Positions 1-5,034 of a stretch of 11,421 nucleotides of DNA are shown in pieces. The notes beneath the pieces were generated by a model, which was not told the DNA's origin, did no database searches, and saw only the letters and a program-made list of their open reading frames with translations. The position numbers were made by a program, and so were the translations under genes. Source of the stretch: an uncultured Catenibacterium sp. (GTDB taxonomy: Bacteria; Bacillota_I; Bacilli_A; Erysipelotrichales; Coprobacillaceae); assembly GCF_900764565.1 (NCBI RefSeq), contig NZ_CAAFOM010000278.1, positions 1 through 11,421 on the forward strand, in the 5' to 3' direction. The first letter of the stretch is position 1, and each line of letters opens with the position of its first letter.

Positions 1-464
1 CCATGCTCCTTCATGTAATGTATATTTTCATTCAGTAGCTTCTGATTCAGATTATTTTGCTTTTCATCCTCTGGATTTTCTACAATGACACGCTTGGCAA
101 AGTCAGGACGAGTCTTAATGAGATTTTCATAGAATCGACGCTGAAAATGTACCTCGCCATTAATATAAATCCAATCTGCTGCACTAATTTCTTCCAGATA
201 ATCTAACTCTTCTTTTTTGAAATCACGCAAATGACTCATCATAATCTCCAATGCTTCATCATAAGTAAATGGATATTCGTTTCCACCCATAACACCGATG
301 ACTTCCTGTTCGATTTCTAGACGTTTTCTAAGAGCCTGTGGAATATCCTTCTCTTCTAGAAAATAACGAATCATTTTCTGAGCTCCAGCATAATCACCAT
401 AAATTTTTAATTTCAAAACGTCCTCTGGAAGCGGAATATTCATAAAAGATAAATCCTGATACAT
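1..464 (-). CDS. Partial gene: N-terminal region of a probable transglutaminase-domain protein
   Basis: An uninterrupted frame of 154 codons starts at the ATG at 464..462 and runs off the window, so the C-terminal part is missing. A strong ribosome binding site (GAGGAGGT, 471-478) lies 6 bases before the ATG and fixes the start. The protein begins MYQDLSFMNIPLPEDV. It is helical and charged, has no signal peptide, and carries ADWIYINGEVHFQRRFYENL followed by IKTRPDFAKRV near residues 95-125. From memory this N-terminal pattern (LPLPEDV, KRLEIE, DWIYxxG, FYxNLIKTRP) belongs to Firmicutes proteins annotated as transglutaminase domain-containing, whose Cys-His-Asp core lies further downstream and cannot be seen here. 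The gene is intact as far as visible, unlike its upstream neighbours. I found no convincing promoter box in the 213 bases before it. The family call is inferred from the N-terminal region only. Confidence 0.6.
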   Translation of the reverse strand, partial: MYQDLSFMNIPLPEDVLKLKIYGDYAGAQKMIRYFLEEKDIPQALRKRLEIEQEVIGVMGGNEYPFTYDEALEIMMSHLRDFKKEELDYLEEISAADWIYINGEVHFQRRFYENLIKTRPDFAKRVIVENPEDEKQNNLNQKLLNENIHYMKEH

Positions 465-677
465 GCGTTATACCTCCTCGTATACTAATTTATATTATTG
501 TTCGTTCTCAAAACTATTGAACCACACAGACTTGAATAGCATATCTATAAAGATTGCATCAAGATTTGCATAAGTAATGTGTTTTGTTTATGGAGTTATA
601 CTTAGTTTACTCTCAATATATATTCAATAATTCATTCTTGGGGTCAGTGAACCAACACCATGCTCGAAATAGAATAA
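465..677. other. AT-rich gap between the transglutaminase-like gene and the HTH relic
   Basis: No intact gene is supported here. The only clear signal is the ribosome binding site of the downstream gene at 471-478. TTGAGA (511-506) and TAGTAT (487-482) on the minus strand are 18 bases apart, but a transcript starting from them would begin inside the ribosome binding site, so I do not call them a promoter. The minus-strand frame from about 574 to 500 reads like protein (it includes DMLFKSVWFNSFENEQ) but has no start codon or ribosome binding site. It may be the tail of a lost gene, perhaps continuing the neighbouring HTH relic. Confidence 0.4.
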
Positions 678-815
678 TTATACACTTTCTATTACCTTAT
701 AAGCCTGTTTCTCACCTAAAAACATTAAGTATGATACACCTAATGCTTGTACAAATTCTATCTGATTCATCAAGTTTTGTTGTCAAACTTCTTTTATATA
801 TTTCGAAAAATTCAT
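678..815 (-). pseudogene. Relic of an XRE-type helix-turn-helix regulator or HTH N-terminal domain
   Basis: An AAGGA ribosome binding site sits 6 bases before an ATG at 815..813. The frame reads MNFSKYIKEV, then TGA (785..783), then QQNLMNQIEFVQALGVSYL, and ends at TAA (680..678). Read through the TGA, it matches the start of XRE-family HTH domains of the type KEVRQQ-N-MNQIEFAQALGVSYLTVxRWE. The TGA would therefore be a C-to-T change of an Arg CGA codon. After the recognition helix the match collapses (LMFLGEKQAYKVIES), where the conserved VxRWExG motif should be, which suggests small deletions. It follows the DUF3791-like gene by 21 bases on the same strand, so it looks like the last member of that cassette. 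In some Firmicutes the same N-terminal domain is fused to DNA methylases, so the original gene may have been longer. Homology is recognised by eye only. Confidence 0.6.
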
Positions 816-836
816 TTGTAATCCTTTTTCCAAGTG

Positions 837-1058
837 TCACCTCTTCCCATATTGTTCTGTATATTCTATCTGTAGCTCATCCGCAAGATATAGATCACTC
901 ATACAATGCATATCAGAAATGCCTTCTCTCATCAATTGATATGTTACAGAATGATAGAAAAAATCTAATGCTTCATCTAGTGAAAGTCCCTGCTTTTTCG
1001 CAAAGCATTCAATAACTCGACTATATTTTTTTTGAAGAAGAATAGGGTTTGCCATCAT
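837..1058 (-). CDS. Small DUF3791-like protein, third gene of the DUF3791/DUF3990 cassette
   Basis: An intact frame of 73 aa beginning MMANPILLQKKYSRVIE. Two adjacent ATGs (1058 and 1055) are possible; AAGGAAG lies 9 bases before the first. The first ATG overlaps the DUF3990 stop codon (ATGA), which implies translational coupling. The protein is helical and soluble, with no signal peptide. Its second half contains SLDEALDFFYHSVTYQLMRE and then DMHCMSDLYLADEL. The segment H-x2-S-x2-Y-[IL]-x-D-[DE]-[IL] occurs with identical spacing in the DUF3791 protein encoded at 1761-1522, so I read the two as distant paralogues. Proteins very close to this one commonly accompany DUF3990 genes in gut Firmicutes (from memory). 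Biochemical function is unknown. The position next to a probable ADP-ribosyltransferase-fold protein suggests a partner or neutralising role, but this is inference. Confidence 0.75.
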   Translation of the reverse strand: MMANPILLQKKYSRVIECFAKKQGLSLDEALDFFYHSVTYQLMREGISDMHCMSDLYLADELQIEYTEQYGKR

Positions 1059-1525
1059 AGTATTTCACTTCCTTCAAAATGTAATAAAGAGAGTGCTTTA
1101 TCTGTACGAAAATATACTTGCAAATTCGGTTTTTCATAACGCAAACGGTTAATAGCTTCAGTTTTATTAATTAGTCCATCAAAAAACAGTTCTATCGTAT
1201 TAAAAACCTTATCATTCGCAATTCCACCTACTACAAGATCATAATCAGTAAAATCTTTACCAGTACGACATTTCAATATGAAATCTAACCACTCTTCAGA
1301 ATAAGATTCGAATTTTAAGATTTTCAGTTCTGATTCTTCACTTTCAGCATAATCATATTGAGATATAACACCAACTTTCCCACGGCGTTTGAATCTACTG
1401 CACCATTTTACAGCTTGTTCATAGAGTGGAGTTACATAGAATCATCGACCAAAATCTAAATTAGGGCGAGAATGCGTTAAATCTGGCTTTGCGACTTCTA
1501 GAAAAGATCCATGATAAACAATCAT
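1055..1525 (-). pseudogene. DUF3990 family gene interrupted by an in-frame TGA at codon 28
   Basis: The gene starts at ATG 1525..1523 with AAGGGGAG 7 bases upstream, and the frame would give 156 aa. It opens MIVYHGSFLEVAKPDL, reaches NLDFGR, meets TGA at 1444..1442, and continues FYVTPLYEQAVKWCSRF to a normal DUF3990 ending (NDKVFNTIELFFDGL, LRYEKPNLQVYFRTDKA, LHFEGSEIL). Family members have Gly at the stop position (DFGxGFYVT), so a single GGA-to-TGA change explains it. There is no frameshift and the rest of the frame is open. DUF3990 is, as I recall, placed in the ADP-ribosyltransferase clan: YHGS and GFYVT would be the H and Y elements of an H-Y-E-type NAD site. The 27-residue product ahead of the stop would lack most of that site. 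No good reinitiation codon follows the stop closely; a TTG at 1276 is the first possible in-frame start. The gene overlaps both neighbours by 4 bases (ATGA). A sequencing error is possible but nothing suggests one. Confidence 0.85.
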
Positions 1526-1761
1526 ATTACTACTCCCCTTTCTTTCATTACATCAAGAATATCATCTATAATATATTCTTTACTTTGGGTATGAAGTACT
1601 TCATATTCAGGAATAATATAGTTATATAGAATATCGCTCTGTTTGGTTAATGCTTTGTAAACATCTATCGCATCAACCCCTAGTTTAGCCGCTATATTTT
1701 CAATACAGAATATCGCAAAGTCTAATTCATTAGAATTCCTGATTTTTTTATTATTCATCAT
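1522..1761 (-). CDS. DUF3791 family small protein, first gene of the cassette
   Basis: An intact 79-aa protein, MMNNKKIRNSNELDFAIFCI onward. An ATG nine codons upstream (1788) is open, but AGAGGGTG at 1772-1765 sits just before 1761, so I take 1761 (or the adjacent 1758) as the start; this also fits the usual family length of about 70 to 80 aa. DUF3791 features visible are FAIFCIEN, a LGVDAIDVYKAL helix, and Y-x-V-L-H-T-Q-S-x-E-Y-I-I-D-D-I near the C-terminus. No signal peptide or membrane segment. The stop overlaps the ATG of the DUF3990 gene (ATGA), so the two are probably translated together. DUF3791 and DUF3990 genes commonly sit side by side (established genomic association, from memory), but the molecular role of DUF3791 is not known to me. 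Confidence 0.85.
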   Translation of the reverse strand: MMNNKKIRNSNELDFAIFCIENIAAKLGVDAIDVYKALTKQSDILYNYIIPEYEVLHTQSKEYIIDDILDVMKERGVVI

Positions 1762-1783
1762 ACACACCCTCTTCTTAGATATA

Positions 1784-1794
1784 ATCATATCATA
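1784..1794 (-). promoter_or_regulatory. Possible -10 region of the DUF3791 cassette
   Basis: Two overlapping TATGAT hexamers (1794-1789 and 1789-1784 on the minus strand) lie 20 to 30 bases upstream of the DUF3791 start. They sit after the terminator of the preceding gene, where a new promoter is expected. The best -35 position (TTCTGT, 1817-1812) is poor. The leader would be very short, about 16 to 20 bases. Confidence 0.35.
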
Positions 1795-1815
1795 AAAATG
1801 TAATTATCCGGACAG

Positions 1816-1845
1816 AAAAAAATCTCACTTCGAAAAAGTGAGATT
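1816..1845 (-). terminator. Rho-independent terminator after the fructose-bisphosphatase relic
   Basis: A perfect 10-bp stem (1821-1830 with 1836-1845) and a 5-base loop are followed on the minus strand by a run of seven T (1822-1816, the first two of them also in the stem). The TAA of the relic (1846-1844) enters the first arm of the stem. It separates the relic from the DUF3791 cassette. Confidence 0.9.
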
Positions 1846-2575
1846 AGAATTCTTCGTTTCCACGATAATAATCAAGAAGCATCTTTAATCCTTTGATATC
1901 TTCTTTAATTCTCTTACCATCATCAATATCTTTAACCATAATTCTCTTAACTGCAGTTTCCACTACTTCTGATTCAGATTCAATATCCTTATTTTCAGTC
2001 AGTACCGCATAGACACTCTGGAATGGCTGATGGGATTTAATTCTCATTCCATGAGAATTAAATATTAATGTATAGCCTGCAATACCTGTTGTCTTATGAT
2101 AGACAACCTGGTTATCATCTTCATCCTTTTGTACATAAATCAGTTCATCAAGAATATAAGCATATTCTTTAGGCATCGCCTTACGTACTTTTGAACGTGT
2201 ATATTTAGAAGATAATAATCTTGCAATCTCTATAAGTTCTTTAAGTCTCATACGATACCAGTCTTTATTAATATTTCCTGATTGACGCATGAGTTCTATT
2301 TTTTCTACTGGATAATAAATCAAAGTACAGATTTCTTTACAATCAAAATTAAAAAGTGTTTCCTTAAAAAGAAAATCCACCTTCTCTCTAATAACCCCAG
2401 AACAGTTATTTAAAATATGACAAAGCCCTTCATACTCCCCATGAAGAATACTCATAAAATGTTCTGTTTCCTTAGGAAGAGACAATATCGCACTTAAGTT
2501 AATAATTTCTCTACATACTGCCTGTTGAGTAGGATATTTTTCTGCAAGTAATTCTAGATATTTCTGATCATTCAT
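1844..2575 (-). pseudogene. fbp: Class III fructose-1,6-bisphosphatase relic with an in-frame deletion of the catalytic core
   Basis: The open frame codes 243 aa; FBPase class III enzymes are about 640 to 670 aa. Residues 1-150 match the N-terminal part of the family: KYLELLAEKYPT, EIINLSAIL, HGEYEGLCHILNNCSGVIRE, TLIYYPVEKIELM, SSKYTRSKVRKAMPKEYAYI. Then, within about ten residues, the protein jumps to the family C-terminus: TTGIAGYTLIFNSHGM, and an ending like KEDIKGLKMLLDYYRG. About 400 residues are missing, including the metallophosphatase motifs GDxxDRG and GNHD. The first metal-binding motif, normally SDxHGEY, reads SILHGEY, so its Asp (residue 43) is Ile; this needs two base changes from GAT/GAC. 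The enzyme, which hydrolyses fructose-1,6-bisphosphate in gluconeogenesis, cannot work in this form. The start at 2575 is chosen because GAGGGA touches the earlier ATG at 2581. The frame is still open and ends in a good terminator, so a protein may still be made. I compared with the B. subtilis Fbp sequence from memory. Confidence 0.88.
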
Positions 2576-2581
2576 AATCAT

Positions 2582-2587
2582 TCCCTC
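2582..2587 (-). promoter_or_regulatory. Ribosome binding site deciding the start of the fbp relic
   Basis: GAGGGA directly abuts the first ATG (2581), leaving no spacing, and lies 6 bases before the second ATG (2575). This favours the second ATG, which gives MNDQKYLELL. Confidence 0.65.
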
Positions 2588-2667
2588 GTTACAAAATTAA
2601 TTACAGTATGCTCTTGTTTATAGATGATTACCAGTGAATAATGTATGCGCTTTTAACTCATCTTTAT

Positions 2668-2783
2668 TCATCCTAACTCTCGTCTACTCCATTTTTCACT
2701 CGCACCAATAACCTAAAATGCGTCCAACTCAATTCGCTACGCAATGCGTAGCCATTTAGAAAAATCAAATAAAACTGCCTCAT
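2668..2783 (-). pseudogene. Relic of a DUF1016 (YhcG-type, PDDEXK) nuclease N-terminal domain
   Basis: From 2783 the minus strand reads MRQFYLIFLNGYALRSE and then LSWTHFRLLVRVKN before a TAG at 2675..2673. This is the hallmark of the DUF1016 N-terminal domain (MRQFYxxF...ALRxELSWTHYRLLxRV). In another frame, immediately after, KWSRREL appears (up to the TGA at 2670..2668), matching the later family element NWSxRELERQI. About 17 intervening residues and the whole C-terminal nuclease domain are gone. Sequence upstream of 2783 looks like a frameshifted form of the preceding FSxRNLxxMRQFY region. No start signal or full gene remains. DUF1016 proteins are known near restriction-modification genes and in other defence loci, which fits an eroded accessory region. 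Recognition is by eye, but the motif is distinctive. Confidence 0.75.
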
Positions 2784-2867
2784 AGTAAAAATAAACGTTA
2801 CTAAAAAATTCACATCACAGCTAGAAATTTTGTACTAAATAGAAATCAATTTATGCTTTTCGTTTAT

Positions 2868-2892
2868 AAAAAAAAAGAATCTTTAAGATTCT
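2868..2892 (-). terminator. Rho-independent terminator of the relP-like gene
   Basis: A 7-bp stem AGAATCT/AGATTCT (2892-2886 with 2882-2876) with a 3-base loop is followed by nine T on the minus strand. The TAA stop of the gene is exactly the loop, so the last two codons form the first arm. The stem is AT-rich, but the T-run is long. Confidence 0.8.
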
Positions 2893-3608
2893 CTTTTATT
2901 CATCATTGAACGTATCTTCTGCATACGTTCATCTAATTTAGCACTCTCTACTGAGCAGTCATAAAGTTCCTGTGCAATAAGTTTTGCTTCATCTTCAGGA
3001 ATGTTCTTCTTATAACGTAGCTTATGTTCTAGACTTGCCCAGAAATCCATCGCAATCGTACGAAGCTGTACTTCTACATAAACATATTTCTTTGTCTTCT
3101 GTAAGAAAATAGGAACCTGCACAATTAAGTGTAAACTGCGATATCCACTTGGTTTAGGATTCTTAATATAGTCCTTCATTTCAATCAAAGTAATGTCATC
3201 CTGTCTTAAGAAGCTATCTGCAAGTTCATAAATATCTTCAGGAAACGAACAAACTACTCTGACTCCTGCAATATCTCTTATATTTTCTTCTAATGATTCC
3301 ATAGTCATTGGAATATTCTTACGTCTTACTTTTCTCGCAATACTATCATATGATTTAATACGTGACTTGATGCTTTCAATAGGATTACCATCATATTCTA
3401 AAGAATATTCCTGGTCTAATACTCTAAACTTTGTTTCTATCTCCATCACCGCACAACGATAATAAGACATTAATAAGTCAAATGGTTTCTTATTCTTATC
3501 TAATAAATCTAAGAATTCATCTGAGAGAATACTCTGTTTCATAAATTCTTCTCTTTTTTGTTCAATAATTTTAAATCCATTTCTTTTTATATCTTCTAGA
3601 CTTTTCAT
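2883..3608 (-). CDS. relP: Small alarmone (ppGpp/pppGpp) synthetase, RelP/YwaC-like
   Basis: 241 aa with a single RelA/SpoT synthetase domain and no hydrolase, TGS or ACT domain. It would transfer pyrophosphate from ATP to GDP or GTP in the cytoplasm, feeding the stringent response. Synthetase elements are all present: SRIKSYDSI (R83, K85, S86; phosphate binding), RRKNIP (95-100), DIAGVR (D112, metal), KPSGYRSLH (Y156 stacking on the guanine, R157, H160), EVQLRT (E179, R183) and DFWASLEHK (188-196). The wording around TIAMDFWASLEHK and IKSRIKSYDSI is closer to B. subtilis YwaC (RelP) than to YjbM (RelQ). It has about 40 extra N-terminal residues, probably helical, compared with those roughly 210-aa enzymes. 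AGAAGGAT sits a few bases before the ATG. It has its own TATAAT box and terminator, so it is probably a single-gene transcript set just after the prkC operon. The SAS family is certain; the RelP subtype is likely. Confidence 0.92.
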   Translation of the reverse strand: MKSLEDIKRNGFKIIEQKREEFMKQSILSDEFLDLLDKNKKPFDLLMSYYRCAVMEIETKFRVLDQEYSLEYDGNPIESIKSRIKSYDSIARKVRRKNIPMTMESLEENIRDIAGVRVVCSFPEDIYELADSFLRQDDITLIEMKDYIKNPKPSGYRSLHLIVQVPIFLQKTKKYVYVEVQLRTIAMDFWASLEHKLRYKKNIPEDEAKLIAQELYDCSVESAKLDERMQKIRSMMNKRES

Positions 3609-3635
3609 ATATTTATCCTTCTTTCAATCTCTATT

Positions 3636-3641
3636 ATTATA
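3636..3641 (-). promoter_or_regulatory. -10 box of the relP-like gene
   Basis: A perfect TATAAT on the minus strand, 27 bases upstream of the ATG and just downstream of the MATE terminator. No good -35 box exists at the 16 to 18 base spacing, because that place is taken by the T-run and stem of the terminator. The expected leader is about 20 bases and contains the ribosome binding site. Confidence 0.5.
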
Positions 3642-3655
3642 ATGTATTTCTATGT

Positions 3656-3681
3656 AAAAAAGAACTGAGAAACCTCAGTTC
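3656..3681 (-). terminator. Rho-independent terminator ending the rsmB-to-MATE operon
   Basis: A perfect 8-bp stem GAACTGAG/CTCAGTTC with a 4-base loop (3662-3681) is followed by six T on the minus strand. The MATE stop codon (3677-3675) lies inside the first arm of the stem. Confidence 0.9.
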
Positions 3682-5033
3682 ATATGTTCAAGTGCTTTCT
3701 TGAATTGTTTTCTAAATAGTAATACCGTAAATGTAATCGCAAAAAGATCTGCCACTGGTTCAGCCAAGTAGACAGCCATTGTCTTATCCGCAAGTAATGC
3801 TGGCATAATATAAATAAGTGGGATTAAGAGAATGAATTTTCTTGTTACTGCCACTATCACAGATGCTTTCGCATTACCTAAAGCCACAAATGTCATCTGA
3901 CAGGCAATCTGAATTCCAAATAAACCTACAACTGCCATATAGATTCTTAGTGCCTTTGTTGTAAAGAGTGATAACTCTGTTGCATTCGTAAAGAGTCCTA
4001 CAAATAATTGTGGGAAAATCTGAATCAAAAGCCAGATAGCCATAGAGAATAGTAAAGAGACTTTAACTAATAATTTAAATGTCTTTTGTACACGTTCTTT
4101 ATTTTTAGCCCCATAGTTATAGCTGATGATTGGCTGAGCACCCTGTCCTAATCCCTGTAAAGGAAGCATCGCAAACTGCATGACACTCGTCAAGATCGTC
4201 ATCGCACCAACCGCAATGTCTCCTCCATATTTTAATAAAGAAGAATTGAAGCAGACCTGAATAACACTTTCACTTGACTGCATGACAAAAGTAGAAAGTC
4301 CTAAGGCAAGACATGGTAAAATAACTGAATTATCTAATGATAAGTTCTTCTTTCTTATTTTAAGTTTTGTCTTCTTACCAAATAGGAAGCTTAAAACGTA
4401 AAGGCATGAACAGCCCTGTGAGACAATTGTCGCAAGCGCTGCCCCTTTGACACCTAGATTGAATCCAAAAATAAGGATTGGGTCTAAGATAACATTACAT
4501 AATGCCCCTATGACAACAGAAATCATCCCATTCTTCGCAAAACCCTGAGCAGTAATAAACATATTCATGCCAAGTGTCAATTGGACAAAAAGTGTTCCTA
4601 TGGCATATATATTCATATATTCTACTGCATAGGTAATAGTATTACTGCTTGCCCCAAAGGCAAGTAAGAAGGTACGATTTCCAAAGAAAAGAATAAGTGT
4701 TAATACAACAGAAACAATTATCTGTGTAATAAAACAGTTTCCTAAGATCTTCTCTGCATGTTCATGATTACCTTGTCCCATATAGATAGAAGCACGTGGT
4801 GCACCACCATTACCCACAAGTGAAGCAAAGGCTGTCACAATCATAATTAACGGCATACAGACACCCACTCCTGTTAAGGCAAGGGCACCAGTATACGGAA
4901 TATGCCCAATAAACATACGGTCTACAATATTGTAAAGCATGTTGATTAATTGGGCGATGACTGTAGGCAGAGCAAGCTGTCTTAATAGTTTACCGACTGG
5001 TTCAGTTGCAAGAAAGTCTTTATTTTCTGCCAT
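3675..5033 (-). CDS. MATE family efflux transporter
   Basis: A 452-aa polytopic membrane protein of normal family length, with about 12 hydrophobic segments in two related halves. The start shows the usual MATE N-terminus: EPVGKLLRQLALPTVIAQLI, then YNIVDRMFIGHI, and GNGGAPRASIYMGQGNHEHA as the loop typical of the Clostridia/Erysipelotrichia subgroup. The second half carries GLGQGAQPIISYNYGAKN, the family's conserved loop motif. Such proteins export cationic drugs, dyes or metabolites using an Na+ or H+ gradient; the substrate cannot be told from sequence. It begins one base after the thiN stop, and its ribosome binding site is made by the last codons of thiN, so it is the last gene of the kinase operon. 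This gene is not a standard member of that operon in B. subtilis. Confidence 0.93.
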   Translation of the reverse strand: MAENKDFLATEPVGKLLRQLALPTVIAQLINMLYNIVDRMFIGHIPYTGALALTGVGVCMPLIMIVTAFASLVGNGGAPRASIYMGQGNHEHAEKILGNCFITQIIVSVVLTLILFFGNRTFLLAFGASSNTITYAVEYMNIYAIGTLFVQLTLGMNMFITAQGFAKNGMISVVIGALCNVILDPILIFGFNLGVKGAALATIVSQGCSCLYVLSFLFGKKTKLKIRKKNLSLDNSVILPCLALGLSTFVMQSSESVIQVCFNSSLLKYGGDIAVGAMTILTSVMQFAMLPLQGLGQGAQPIISYNYGAKNKERVQKTFKLLVKVSLLFSMAIWLLIQIFPQLFVGLFTNATELSLFTTKALRIYMAVVGLFGIQIACQMTFVALGNAKASVIVAVTRKFILLIPLIYIMPALLADKTMAVYLAEPVADLFAITFTVLLFRKQFKKALEHMN

Positions 5034-5034
5034 A

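Noticed and set aside
482..511. TTGAGA and TAGTAT as a promoter for the transglutaminase-like gene
   Set aside because: The implied start of transcription would lie within the ribosome binding site, and the -10 box matches only four of six positions.
584..1015. A plus-strand open frame of 143 codons
   Set aside because: It needs a TTG start without a ribosome binding site, is antisense to the HTH relic and the DUF3791-like gene, and its product looks like the reverse of AT-rich coding sequence.
1442..1444. TGA read as tryptophan or selenocysteine instead of stop
   Set aside because: Several intact genes here end in TGA and use TGG for tryptophan; the family has Gly at this position, and I see no selenocysteine stem-loop after the codon.
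2736..2752. A perfect GC-rich palindrome (GCTACGC/GCGTAGC) resembling an operator or a REP element
   Set aside because: It falls exactly on the codons for Tyr-Ala-Leu-Arg-Ser in the DUF1016 relic, a conserved part of that family, no T-run follows on either strand, and no second copy is seen in the window.
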